Shown: positions 1-7,906 of the stretch, in pieces
Position numbering within the stretch: position 1 is the stretch's first letter
Layout of the letters: the number at the start of each line of letters is the position of its first letter
Assembly: GCF_028736925.1 (NCBI RefSeq)
Contig: NZ_JAQZAT010000007.1
Coordinates: 1-64,000 of the forward strand
DNA: 64,000 nt
From: Flavivirga sp. 57AJ16
Lineage (GTDB): Bacteria; Bacteroidota; Bacteroidia; Flavobacteriales; Flavobacteriaceae
Direction: 5' to 3'
Notes under the pieces: generated by a model
What the model was told of the DNA's origin: nothing
What the model saw: only the letters and a program-made list of their open reading frames with translations
Database searches by the model: none
Position numbers and translations under genes: made by a program

Positions 1-1
1 G

Positions 2-121
2 GCCGCCGGGGCGCTCGGGCCCATCAAGCCCAATTGGAGGGACCACCACATACTGCTGCCGCTGCCCCGTACAGAGCTCGAACTCAACCCCAACCTCTTG
101 CCCCAGAATCCTGGGTATTGA
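2..121 (+). CDS. SusD/RagB-like nutrient-binding lipoprotein, C-terminal end only (partial)
   Basis: The reading frame enters from outside the window and ends at TGA 119-121. The last residues read LPLPRTELELNPNLLPQNPGY with small variation from the usual SusD ending (LLPIP..E...NPNL.QNPGY), which is highly characteristic of SusD/RagB outer-membrane glycan-binding lipoproteins. Such proteins sit on the cell surface and pair with a SusC TonB-dependent transporter, which would lie upstream, outside the window. The stretch is visibly GC-rich compared with everything that follows. Only about 39 residues can be seen, so the substrate cannot be inferred. Confidence 0.8.
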   Translation, partial: AAGALGPIKPNWRDHHILLPLPRTELELNPNLLPQNPGY

Positions 122-173
122 ATGCTGTATAAACGGGAGTTCGTTAAAATAAGACCCTGGAGTTATATCGAAT

Positions 174-199
174 GAGGTACGATTGAGCTGTCGTACCTC
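174..199. terminator. Perfect hairpin downstream of the SusD-like gene
   Basis: GAGGTACGA (174-182) and TCGTACCTC (191-199) form a perfect 9-bp stem with an 8-nt loop, about 50 bases after the SusD-like stop. Only a weak T-rich tract follows, so it may be a terminator or an mRNA 3'-end stabiliser. Positions 200-377 show no gene. Confidence 0.5.
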
Positions 200-377
200 T
201 AAGATTTCCCCTATTCTGCAATTAATATGCTTATTTTATATTAATTACAAAAAGCTTATAAATAATGTTTTAATAAGACTAAAATAGAGGGGAATTACAT
301 TGTCTTAGGTATAGGCGCTTAAGATTCTGCTTTTAAGTTTTTGTTAATATTCCATAAAATGGATCATAAATTCTTTA

Positions 378-1508
378 TTAGAGATTTTCTTTGAGAGTCA
401 TAACCTTGGAATCTGCGTCCTCTTTTAAATGGGGTGATAGATGCTTAAACTGATTCGTGTCGAGTTGGTAAGTCACGATATGATTGCCAATAAGCCCAAT
501 AAATTTATCATGGAGTACCCGAAATGATCTTAATTTGTCTTTTTTTATGTCATAAACATAAAAGCTGAACTCGTAAGTGTTCTCTACGAGGTTATATACA
601 TCGATAATAGAAGCATTGTTCCACACATTAGTAGGTTCATGTTTGCCTATCAATTTTGAGTTTACAAAAAGATAGTTGCCATAGGTTGTACTGTTTTTAT
701 TTACCGTTAGGGGAGGCGCAGCCATTTTTAATTGATTTTTGGATGCTATGGTTCCCACTTCTATTTGAGCACGGCTTATGGTGTCTATGGTTTTTCCAAG
801 GTGGTTTAATTGGAGGGCCGTATCGGCAACAATAAATTGGTTGCGGTAATGGTAGGTATATACTAGCTTTTGTAACTGGTGGTTGTATTGAAGCACACCA
901 TCGGTATCGAAAATGCCATCGATCTGTTTTTGTAACAGTTCGTGAGAAAGGTCTACCTTGGGATTTTCTGAAAGGGTTATTTTGCCCAGGATATTTTCTC
1001 TGGTCTTACCACTTACGCCCCTAATAAGCAAGCTAACAGAATCTATAGGTTCAACCTGTGAAAAATAGGGGGGATTATCCATGACGGACCTGGCTTTCCA
1101 ATCGGTTGTGTTCCCCCTAAAAATATAAGGCATTATACCGTCTATAAGAAAGAAATAGGGAGGGATTACCCGGAGCTGTATGTGTTTATATGGGAGACTG
1201 TCCCGGTCTAAGGTTAAACGAATGGTTTCTTTATTCTGAAGTACCGTGTCTAAAATTATCAAATGAAATGGCGAGATACTATTCCCCAAATATATTTTTC
1301 CTTGATCGGCTCCAGCAATAAAATACGAATTGTAAGAAAGATCCAGTTGTTTGGCTTTTATTGCGGGATGACCAGCAAACCGGCGTGTAAAACTATTGTC
1401 TCGATGGATCTTATGTTCTGAAAGGGAAAATAATAAAGACACTATCCCTATCCCGGATATCATACAAATAAAAAGGGTGGTATATGTTTTTTTACGTATC
1501 ATAGGCAT
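378..1508 (-). CDS. Membrane-anchored conserved protein of unknown function, third gene of MauE cluster
   Basis: This 376-residue protein has a short cytoplasmic N-terminus and one hydrophobic segment at about residues 9-27 (TLFICMISGIGIVSLLFSL). The rest is a large, presumably periplasmic, domain rich in beta-strand-like alternation. I do not recognise a catalytic motif; a beta-propeller-like fold is possible but unproven. Its start overlaps the end of the upstream MauE-like gene by 17 bases, so the two are probably translationally coupled. The set of small secreted peptide, MauE-type protein and single-pass protein of this kind recurs in Bacteroidota (from memory). Residue 3 is an alternative Met start. 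Confidence 0.7.
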   Translation of the reverse strand: MPMIRKKTYTTLFICMISGIGIVSLLFSLSEHKIHRDNSFTRRFAGHPAIKAKQLDLSYNSYFIAGADQGKIYLGNSISPFHLIILDTVLQNKETIRLTLDRDSLPYKHIQLRVIPPYFFLIDGIMPYIFRGNTTDWKARSVMDNPPYFSQVEPIDSVSLLIRGVSGKTRENILGKITLSENPKVDLSHELLQKQIDGIFDTDGVLQYNHQLQKLVYTYHYRNQFIVADTALQLNHLGKTIDTISRAQIEVGTIASKNQLKMAAPPLTVNKNSTTYGNYLFVNSKLIGKHEPTNVWNNASIIDVYNLVENTYEFSFYVYDIKKDKLRSFRVLHDKFIGLIGNHIVTYQLDTNQFKHLSPHLKEDADSKVMTLKENL

Positions 1509-1950
1509 ATTTTGAAATATTGCCGTTCTTTTGCGGGCTTAATATCATAACCCCGATAAAGGCAAGAACAACAAAGAAGATATTAAATATTAAATGCTCG
1601 GTCCAATCCAATTTTTCTAAAACCCCTCCACAGGAACAGGGAATAAAATCACTAAAATTCAAAATGATAAAAATATAGGTCGTAAACATGATCATAAGGG
1701 TAAAGGCAGCATACAGGGCCGGTAATCTAAATTTTGGAATGACCAAGGCCAGTGAAATTAGGATCTCAATAGTAGGCACTCCAAAAGCCACCCAAGACGT
1801 ATAAGCAGTAAGCACAGGAGATTGCCCTATTTGAATCTTAAATTCGTCAAAAATTAAAAATTTGCTTACAGCTGCATATACAAATAATAGTATAAACAGC
1901 ATACAGATAAGTTCCAACAAAATGTTTTTATGTTTGCTATTGATTTTCAT
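1492..1950 (-). CDS. MauE/DoxX-type redox-associated membrane protein
   Basis: A 152-residue protein with four hydrophobic segments (about residues 10-30, 50-71, 76-98 and 119-138). A CSCGG motif (Cys105, Cys107) lies in the loop after the third segment. MauE-family proteins are inner-membrane proteins linked to disulfide formation or maturation of exported partners. The neighbouring small exported protein at 2477-2758 has four cysteines, which fits a thiol-redox or maturation role, but that link is inference. It overlaps the next gene by 17 bases. Confidence 0.8.
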   Translation of the reverse strand: MKINSKHKNILLELICMLFILLFVYAAVSKFLIFDEFKIQIGQSPVLTAYTSWVAFGVPTIEILISLALVIPKFRLPALYAAFTLMIMFTTYIFIILNFSDFIPCSCGGVLEKLDWTEHLIFNIFFVVLAFIGVMILSPQKNGNISKYAYDT

Positions 1951-1965
1951 AATATTTATAATGAA

Positions 1966-2137
1966 TCGGTCTTGACTTTTTGTGTTTAACCAAGAATGAA
2001 ATAAAACTTGACCAGATAAGACCCTTTTTGAAAGGCATAGTATCGTTACGGTTAATAAAAGTAACGAAATATGGACGAATTTTAGCCATTCCTATCTGCT
2101 GGAGGCAGGTTTTAGGAAATAGAAAAGTCAAGATGAG
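1966..2137 (-). repeat. Dispersed non-coding repeat, family B, minus-strand copy
   Basis: The reverse complement of this stretch matches 36024-36157 over most of its length. Shared blocks include TATTTCCTAAAA, GGCTAAAATTCGTC, ATATTTCGTTACTTTT, CGTAACGAT and CTTTCAAAAAG followed by CTTATCTG. A short related block is also at about 60974-60990. An open frame across it (1937-2131) is a by-product of the repeat. Confidence 0.75.
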
Positions 2138-2430
2138 TTCAAAGAAAATAATTTATTAACGACATGAAATAAGGATTAAAATTTGTTTTTAAAGCGTGAT
2201 TGGTTGTTTAGTAAAGGTTTAAGAGTGTTGTTAAAAGTTAGTTTTTAATGGTGTTCATACTAATTTTATTAATCCACGCTTATGGCATGGCAGGCTAATC
2301 CCTCCGAAAGGCGGTATCCTATTTAATATCTTTTATCAATGAACCCTATATCTTTATTAGGCCACCACTATGTACTATTATATGCTGTTATCGAATATCA
2401 TGTCATACTCAATAACAGACATATATAATA
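2132..2430. other. Intergenic stretch, no gene seen
   Basis: This stretch between the DUF6520-like gene and the MauE-like gene holds the end of a family B repeat on its left. No convincing coding frame is visible in the rest on either strand. Confidence 0.6.
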
Positions 2431-2466
2431 CAAATAAAAGAGGGGCGCTTTTTTCAGCACCCCCTA
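2431..2466 (-). terminator. Rho-independent terminator after the DUF6520-like gene
   Basis: On the minus strand GGGGTGCT and AGCGCCCC form an 8-bp stem (one G-T pair) with a 6-nt loop, followed by a T-rich run. It begins about 10 bases after the stop codon at 2477. It would give an abundant short transcript for the small gene, with partial read-through into the MauE gene. Confidence 0.75.
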
Positions 2467-2476
2467 TGATTAAACT

Positions 2477-2758
2477 TTAGTAAGGTAATCGGTATACATC
2501 CGAACATATAAGCCCCCATACTCTAGAATGTAAGTTAAAACTAAGACCAAAAAGAGAAGTAGTGCAATTCGCTCCCCAGTTGTAAATCGAACATTCTGAG
2601 GGTACCTGATCTAATAATAAGGTACAAAATTGAGGAGGTAACAACTGGATATATATACTTCCTGTATCATTTGGAGCAGGTTTAAAAGCAAAAGAGGCAA
2701 AAATGGCCAGCACAAAAACAAAGCCAGGTAAAACTGTTTTTAAAAAATGACGTTTCAT
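2477..2758 (-). CDS. Small exported Cys-containing protein, DUF6520-like
   Basis: The protein has 93 residues. Its N-terminus (MKRHFLKTVLPGFVFVLAIFASFAF) is a clear signal peptide, with cleavage probably near residues 24-26. The mature part of about 67 residues holds four cysteines (45, 56, 65, 85). Length, signal peptide and position ahead of a MauE-type gene match the Bacteroidota family annotated DUF6520, whose function is unknown to me. It has its own terminator. An oxidatively folded or processed exported peptide is a reasonable hypothesis only. Confidence 0.65.
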   Translation of the reverse strand: MKRHFLKTVLPGFVFVLAIFASFAFKPAPNDTGSIYIQLLPPQFCTLLLDQVPSECSIYNWGANCTTSLFGLSFNLHSRVWGLICSDVYRLPY

Positions 2759-3208
2759 AATATAGATATTTAAAAATTTATGACCTACTCTATTTTACAG
2801 GTTTTCGGCCTTACTCCTGATTGTACACTATAATTTTATCTCGAATTTATTATTCGTGAGTCCAACCCAGAGGTATTTTTAAAGTAGGTAGTGATTCTTA
2901 AAATGATCTATGTTTAGGCTAATACCAATAAATCTTATAAGTTTATCTTGAGTGTTTGAACTACTTATACTTCGACACAAAAGTTAAACAACTTGAATTT
3001 TGATATTATAAACACTAATGGAGATTACGGCTTTTATGATAATAGTACAATCCGGTTTGGTTAGCTCGTCTATGACTATTTTAAATAATGTTTACCTCCT
3101 AAGGTTTACCATAAAAAGCAAACTTAAAGAATAAGATTTATCTCTAAGGGATAAAAAAATGTCCGAGAGGGATTATATTTTTAGTAGGAAATTATTTTCA
3201 ATAAGTAA
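2759..3208. other. Intergenic stretch without recognisable gene
   Basis: About 450 bases of AT-rich sequence. A lone ATACCAAT word at about 2923 resembles the ends of the family B' repeats, but I see no partner end. The upstream part should carry the promoter of the DUF6520-like gene; no clear TAnnTTTG box stands out. Confidence 0.5.
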
Positions 3209-3376
3209 TTAGGTATTCAAAATGAGTGTTTTATTATTTATCTTGTGTTTCTGCTTTATAAGGTCTGTTACGTGTTTTTTACAAGTGTGATACCGTTCAA
3301 CAGTTCCTGCAGCAAAACCTTTTTCAATAAGGCTATCAATTTCATTATTATGTTCTTGAAATATTTCGAGTAACAT
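3209..3376 (-). pseudogene. Tyrosine recombinase remnant, SAM-like DNA-binding segment
   Basis: The 55 residues read MLLEIFQEHNNEIDSLIEKG followed by FAAGTVERYHTCKKHV. This matches the N-terminal core-binding region of flavobacterial integrases (compare FQDHNNKIEELVGKEYAPGTLERYKTSLKH in the remnant at 6924-7493). The Arm-binding domain and the whole catalytic half are absent. It is a dead fragment marking an old integration event. Confidence 0.65.
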
Positions 3377-3522
3377 TTTTTGGCTTTTATAACCAATATA
3401 ATAGATCCAAAACTCTCTTTGAGCTATATCCCAATATCAAAAAGGTTTTTAATCTGGTACAAGGGCTCAGGAATATATTCAATACGGCTGCTTTTATATA
3501 AATTACCCATACTAATAAAGTA

Positions 3523-3819
3523 GTGCTGCATAAAGGCTTTATAAAAATTGCCGATTTAGTTAAATACCCAAAAAAATATAGCGGAAAAACCATTCAATTA
3601 AACAGAATCTGTACCAAGATTAATGCAGGTATTATGAATAGAAACTGGATTCATTTAAAAGATGGGAGTAAAGATGACTTTGACCTTGTAATAACATCTG
3701 ATACATTTATTCCTGAAGGGTCATCACTTACAATCAAAACGCTTGTAACCTTGGACAAGAATTTTGGTGCAAGTTATAAATACGATCTTAGATTAGAGAA
3801 TGGTGTTATTATTAAGTAA
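3523..3819 (+). pseudogene. OB-fold domain protein, C-terminal fragment
   Basis: The frame (GTG at 3523, in frame back to a stop at 3499) contains GFIKIADLVKYPKKYSGKTI, NWIHLKDG and a DKNFGASYKYDLRLENG-like ending. This is the bacterial OB-fold domain found at the C-terminus of some exported small proteins. No signal peptide or upstream part is present, so it looks like an N-terminally truncated copy. A second copy of the same tail lies at 4107-4172. Expression as a short protein cannot be excluded. Confidence 0.6.
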
Positions 3820-3872
3820 TTATATGAGGTCTTTTTTGTTAAAATATTTTCACCTAACCAAAAGTTTTTAAT

Positions 3873-4076
3873 TTATAAAATTATATTGAATACGTAACCA
3901 GATATTATGATGCAAAGTGTTACTACACCAAAGAAGACACCTATTAATTTTAAGGTCATTACTTTTTTTAATAGCATAGCTTCTGGTAACGATAAGCCAA
4001 CAACTCCCATCATAAAGGCGATTGCAGTTCCTAACGGAATTCCTTTGGCTACCAATACCTGAACTACTGGAGGTGT
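3873..4076 (-). pseudogene. Permease (ArsP/DUF318-type) C-terminal fragment
   Basis: The fragment TPPVVQVLVAKGIPLG plus TAIAFMMGVVGLSLPEA and a final hydrophobic helix matches the C-terminal transmembrane region of ArsP/PF03773 permeases, where VAKG.PLGTALAFMM is conserved. The frame is closed by a stop at 4077-4079, so the large N-terminal part is missing. ArsP-type permeases export organoarsenicals or related compounds; this remnant would be non-functional. Confidence 0.65.
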
Positions 4077-4106
4077 TTAAATTAAAATATAATTTTTATC
4101 ACATTC

Positions 4107-4172
4107 GATAAAACTTTTGGAGCAGGTTATCTCTATAATTTAATTTTAGAAAACGAAGTGCTAATTAAGTAA
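4107..4172 (+). pseudogene. Second copy of the OB-fold domain tail (last 21 codons)
   Basis: Translation gives DKTFGAGYLYNLILENEVLIK then TAA. It aligns with the end of the fragment at 3523-3819 (DKNFGASYKYDLRLENGVIIK). The remaining part of the domain is gone, so this is a remnant of a paralogue or of a tandem duplication. Confidence 0.6.
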
Positions 4173-4246
4173 TTGCTTTGTCTTTGCGTTTTTTAAGTTT
4201 TCAAATATGTCAAGCAAACCAATTTTGGTTTTAGGTCTCAGTCAAA

Positions 4247-5161
4247 TTAATTAAAACTCGCCCTAAACTCTAAAGGCGATAATTTAGCTTTACTCTTAAA
4301 CAACCTACTAAATGATTGTGAATGCTCAAAACCTAATTGATAAGCAATTTCACTTACTGATAAATTAGTAGTAGATAATTTTTCTTTGGCTTTTTCAATT
4401 AGCTTTTCGTGAATGTGCTGTTGCGTACTTTGGCCTGTAAGAGATTTTAACAAGCTGCTTAAATAATTTGAAGAGATATTCAATTGTTCAGAGATGTACT
4501 GAACAGTTGGTAATCCTTTGACGGTTAAATCGTCATCATTAAAATAATTGGTTAAACAAACTTCTAATTGTTCTAAAATTTGATGGTTGCTTATTTTACG
4601 AGTGATGAATTGACGTTGGTAAAATCGTTCGGCATAATTTAACAATAATTCAACTTGTGAAATAATAATGCTTTGGCTGAATTTATCAATATTTGCGTGA
4701 TATTCTTGCTGAATGTTCTGCATAATATTGGTAATTAATTTTTCTTCTTTTTCTGAAAGGAATAAAGCTTCATTAACATCATAACCCAAAAATTTGTACT
4801 TCTTTATACTTTTGGCCAACGGTGTATTCCATAAAAAATCTGGATGTATGAGTAACATATAACCTGAAGGTTTAAGATTTGGTTGTTTAGTGACTTGCAT
4901 ACTCAATACTTGTTTGGGTGAAAAAAAAGACATCAATCCTTCATCAAAATCGTATTCTTGTTGCCCATACATTAACTTTACCTCAATATCTCGTTTTAAT
5001 GCAATGCAATAATAATCTTGAATCCAAGTAAGGGTTTCCCCGTCTTCCATTTGGTAATCAACTTTACTATACTCAATCAAACTTACCAAAGGATGTTCTG
5101 TCTTTGGTAAGTTTGCTAGTGTATGGTAATCATTTATTGATTTAAAATGTTCAATCTTCAT
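4247..5161 (-). CDS. AraC-family transcriptional regulator
   Basis: The protein has 304 residues. The C-terminal ~100 residues contain two helix-turn-helix units: YISEQLNISSNYLSSLLK and VSEIAYQLGFEHSQSFSRLF, with the typical K.SP.EFR ending. The N-terminal ~190 residues would be the ligand-sensing domain. It lies 22 bases downstream of, and co-directional with, the SDR gene, so the two probably form a unit in which the regulator controls the dehydrogenase. AraC/SDR pairs of this kind are common in Bacteroidota. Confidence 0.9.
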   Translation of the reverse strand: MKIEHFKSINDYHTLANLPKTEHPLVSLIEYSKVDYQMEDGETLTWIQDYYCIALKRDIEVKLMYGQQEYDFDEGLMSFFSPKQVLSMQVTKQPNLKPSGYMLLIHPDFLWNTPLAKSIKKYKFLGYDVNEALFLSEKEEKLITNIMQNIQQEYHANIDKFSQSIIISQVELLLNYAERFYQRQFITRKISNHQILEQLEVCLTNYFNDDDLTVKGLPTVQYISEQLNISSNYLSSLLKSLTGQSTQQHIHEKLIEKAKEKLSTTNLSVSEIAYQLGFEHSQSFSRLFKSKAKLSPLEFRASFN

Positions 5162-5183
5162 TCTTCTATTTTAGGATAAAAAA

Positions 5184-6023
5184 TTAATAATCCGTAGATG
5201 TTGCCAGTGTTTTGTGTGCTGTCATTTCACTTTCAATAGTTTCCATTTTTTGGTTTGCATATAGGTAGGCATCACTTCCTAAAAACAAATGTAAAGGTAA
5301 ATTTTCTTGTTTAGTTAATTCAATTAAAACATCTGCTGCTTTTTCAGGGTCTCCTGTTTGGTTACCTCTAATTTGACTTGTGTGTAATTCTTCAATTGCT
5401 CTGGCTTCGGTATAAATATCAATAGGTTTTTTAGGCAGCATCAAAGAACCCTCATCTAAAAAATTAGTTCTAAAATAACCTGGATAAACCACTGTTGCAG
5501 TAATGTTAAAAGGTTTTGCTTCTGCCGATAATGCTTCCGTTAAACCTACTACAGCAAACTTTGTAGCACAATACACACCAAAACTTGGAAAATTGCCAAT
5601 AAAACCAGCTACCGAGGCAATATTGAAAATGTGTCCTGAATTCTGCTCGCGAAAATGCGGCATTACTTTTCTAATAACATTCAATGCGCCAAATACATTT
5701 ACATCAAAATTTTCTCTGGCTTCTGCATCACTTAATTCTTCTAATGTGCCTGCTTGTCCGTAACCTGCATTGTTTACAACGACATCTATTTTTTTGAACT
5801 TTTCTATGGAATTAGCAATTGCCTTTTCAATGCTTTGTTCATTTATCAAATCTACTTGAAGTGGCAAAAAATCTGAACCTGAATAATTTACCGCATTTTT
5901 CAATGATTCGATATTTCGAGAGGTTGCTGCTACTTTATAACCGTTATCCAATAATTTTTTAACTAATGTTAGCCCTAAACCTTTTGAAGCTCCTGTTACT
6001 AACCAAACTTTTTTTGTGTCCAT
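5184..6023 (-). CDS. Short-chain dehydrogenase/reductase (SDR)
   Basis: A 279-residue classical SDR. The nucleotide-binding motif TGASKGLG is at residues 10-17, NNAG at 84-87, and the catalytic Ser137, Tyr151 and Lys155 (YCATK) are all present. It would carry out NAD(P)-dependent oxidation or reduction of an unknown alcohol or carbonyl substrate in the cytosol. The AraC gene follows after 22 bases. Nothing in the sequence fixes the substrate. Confidence 0.92.
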   Translation of the reverse strand: MDTKKVWLVTGASKGLGLTLVKKLLDNGYKVAATSRNIESLKNAVNYSGSDFLPLQVDLINEQSIEKAIANSIEKFKKIDVVVNNAGYGQAGTLEELSDAEARENFDVNVFGALNVIRKVMPHFREQNSGHIFNIASVAGFIGNFPSFGVYCATKFAVVGLTEALSAEAKPFNITATVVYPGYFRTNFLDEGSLMLPKKPIDIYTEARAIEELHTSQIRGNQTGDPEKAADVLIELTKQENLPLHLFLGSDAYLYANQKMETIESEMTAHKTLATSTDY

Positions 6024-6086
6024 TTTTTTGTATTTAAATTAATAATACAAAATTCCGAAGAACACATTTAGGTAATGTAACCGAAT

Positions 6087-6720
6087 CTATGATTGTTGTA
6101 ACTGAAATTGTTGCTCTCCTATTTTACTGCATTTTATTAAAAAGAACGGTTGATTTTCGCTTACTACAGTGATTTCAAAAAGGCCGAAGTCATTAAATTC
6201 CGCTTTGACTTATTCTCTGTTGTAATAGAATATTTTCACTCCTTTGTGAAACTCATATTGGGCTTTACTTATCAATTCGCCTTTTCCAAAATTGGGTGCT
6301 TCTTTGGTTATGGCTGTAAAAACCATAAAACCATTTTTTGCTAGTTGATTATAACAATCTTTGATTAGCTTTTTTTCTTTCTTCCCTATCCAATAAGTGA
6401 ATTAAAGTATAACAAAAATCCCATCATACTTTTTGCTGTCAAAAGGCATTTCACTTACGGTACCTTGATAAATGGTCATTTCGGTTCCGTAATGTTTTCT
6501 TGCTAGTTTAATGGCTGTTTTTGAAATCTCAATTCCGGTTACTGTCATTCCACTTTCAATAAAAGGTTGGGCATTCCGAGCATAACCTATGCTTGGAATA
6601 AGTGCGTTCTGTATTCCTTTTTCCGTAAAAAAAATCTTTTGTCAATACAGCAGATTTTGTAGGTTTTGACACCTGTATTTCTTGCTTGTCAATAAAGTTA
6701 TCTTCCCTAAACTCAGTCAT
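6087..6720 (-). pseudogene. Class I SAM-dependent methyltransferase, frameshifted
   Basis: Translation from ATG 6718-6720 (MTEFREDNFIDKQEIQVSKP) must change frame near 6630. It then reads IPSIGYARNAQPFIESGMTV followed by TGIEISKTAIKLARKHYG, a SAM-binding loop and acidic strand-2 end. Next come EMPFDSKKYDGIF, a stop (TAA), then LIKDCYNQLAKNGFMVFTAI and a second stop. The frame shift and at least two stops inside a recognisable methyltransferase make this a pseudogene. The target is unknown. Confidence 0.75.
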
Positions 6721-6721
6721 A

Positions 6722-6898
6722 TTAAACGCAAATTTTATCTTCTAATAGTTCACATTCAATTCCTTTGGTTTTAAGTTGTATTGAAATTGAATTTGTATCG
6801 ATAGTTTCTCCTCCGATTCTTAAAATAACGTGAGTTCGATTTAAAACAAGGGAGTTTTTAACAATAAATTCACTAATAAAACGATTTGTCTCCTTGAG
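6722..6898 (-). pseudogene. Unrecognised ORF remnant upstream of methyltransferase pseudogene
   Basis: An open frame of 58 codons without a clear start reads LKETNRFISEFIVKNSLVLN followed by RTHVILRIGGETIDTNSI and ends in ECELLEDKICV. It stops two bases before the methyltransferase ATG, as in an operon. I do not recognise the family. It runs directly into a repeat fragment at 6893-6939, which may have removed its 5' part. Confidence 0.35.
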
Positions 6899-6939
6899 TA
6901 CTTCAGACTGCGCTCAGCATAAACTAAAGTCGAAAGGTC
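6893..6939 (-). repeat. Family C repeat fragment at a pseudogene junction
   Basis: The reverse complement reads CCTTTCGACTTTAGTTTATG, then CTGAGCGCAG and CTGAAGTACTCAAGG. This matches the family C repeats at 24901-25052 and 38575-38709. It lies exactly between the truncated end of the integrase remnant and the unknown ORF remnant. Confidence 0.65.
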
Positions 6940-7493
6940 ATTAAAACATTATTATTGCAGTTTTTAACACTTCTCAAATAAAATTCGTAATCGGTTATAA
7001 ATGCGTGATTTATTTTAGAAATGTCAATATTTGAGATTTGGTATTTCCATTCTAAAAAAGCAATGGTATGTTTTAATGACGTTTTATATCGCTCTAATGT
7101 TCCTGGAGCATATTCTTTACCTACTAATTCTTCAATCTTATTATTGTGGTCTTGAAAAATTGGGATAAGCATTCTTGTATTATTATCAACTCCTTGAAGT
7201 TTTGATTTTAAAACCGCTGAGGTTGCAACAATTTTATCTTTCATTATTTCGTGATGCGCATCGTAAACTTGCTGCTCTAATGCTTTAAGGTATGTATTTA
7301 AGGATTTAACTTCTTCTGATTTACCTTTCACTTTTTGAAGTTTATTATCCTATTTTTCAGGCTCTATATATCTTTTTGATGCAATTTCTTTTTGCTTTCC
7401 GTTTATTATAATTCGTAAATAAATAGGAGCTGTGCCATCGGCTTTAGTTTTACTTTTTTTGATTAGAAAAAGTAAATTGAATGTTTTGGTCAT
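6924..7493 (-). pseudogene. Tyrosine recombinase, N-terminal half with in-frame amber stop
   Basis: From ATG 7491-7493 the frame reads MTKTFNLLFLIKKSKTKADG then TAPIYLRIIINGKQKEIASK, the Arm DNA-binding domain. TAG at 7350-7352 stands where homologues have Trp (PEK*DNKLQKVKG). The frame continues through the SAM-like core-binding domain (PIFQDHNNKIEEL, YAPGTLERYKTSL) to ...VKNCNNN and then breaks at a family C repeat. The catalytic domain with R-H-R-Y is missing. It is a clear pseudogene. Confidence 0.8.
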
Positions 7494-7572
7494 TTGTGGT
7501 AACTTTTTAGGTTGATAAAACTATCTTTTAAAACTACTTGAAACAAGATGTTCAAAACGTAAACTCCTTATT

Positions 7573-7805
7573 ATACCAATTATGACTCAAAACAACCCCT
7601 ATAATTTGTTTAGCTCACAGATCTAATTTGATAAATAGGAGTTCATGAATCTTCGATTACAATTTTGCTCATATTTCAATATAAAACATGAGCTCAGCTT
7701 GACAGGGTATAAAACCATAACAAAGGCTATGATTGAATTTTCTATCATATCAGAACAAAACATAATTCAAATTATTTATAGCTCATTTTAAATAATAATT
7801 GGTAT
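7573..7805. repeat. Family B' element with ATACCAAT/ATTGGTAT ends
   Basis: A 233-bp non-coding element starts with ATACCAATTAT and ends with ATAATTGGTAT. It contains the word GGAGTTCATGAATCTTCGAT (7638-7657) and shares TTTAGCTCA, ATATTTCAATA and ATAATTCAAATT with the element at 61990-62198. The matching ends and multiple copies suggest a non-autonomous mobile element. Confidence 0.75.
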
Positions 7806-7829
7806 TATACAAGTGTTTCAGCGTTTTCT

Positions 7830-7863
7830 AGTGACCTATTTGAAATTTTTGGAATAGGTCACT
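7830..7863. repeat. Perfect 11-bp inverted repeat
   Basis: AGTGACCTATT (7830-7840) and AATAGGTCACT (7853-7863) form a perfect stem with a 12-nt loop. No T-run follows, so it is not a standard terminator. It may be an old recombinase site or operator. Nothing else is seen between 7806 and 7906. Confidence 0.5.
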
Positions 7864-7906
7864 GAAAGCATACCATTTAATAAACTTTATGGGATGGTCA
7901 CAAATG

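Noticed and set aside
1937-2131. 64-codon minus-strand open frame upstream of the MauE-like gene
   Set aside because: It lies in a dispersed repeat also found at 36024 and has no recognisable protein features.
3387-3593. Minus-strand hydrophobic open frame (68 codons)
   Set aside because: It is antisense to the OB-fold domain fragment, and its hydrophobicity comes from that complement.
6150-6344. 64-codon plus-strand open frame
   Set aside because: It is the antisense of the methyltransferase pseudogene.
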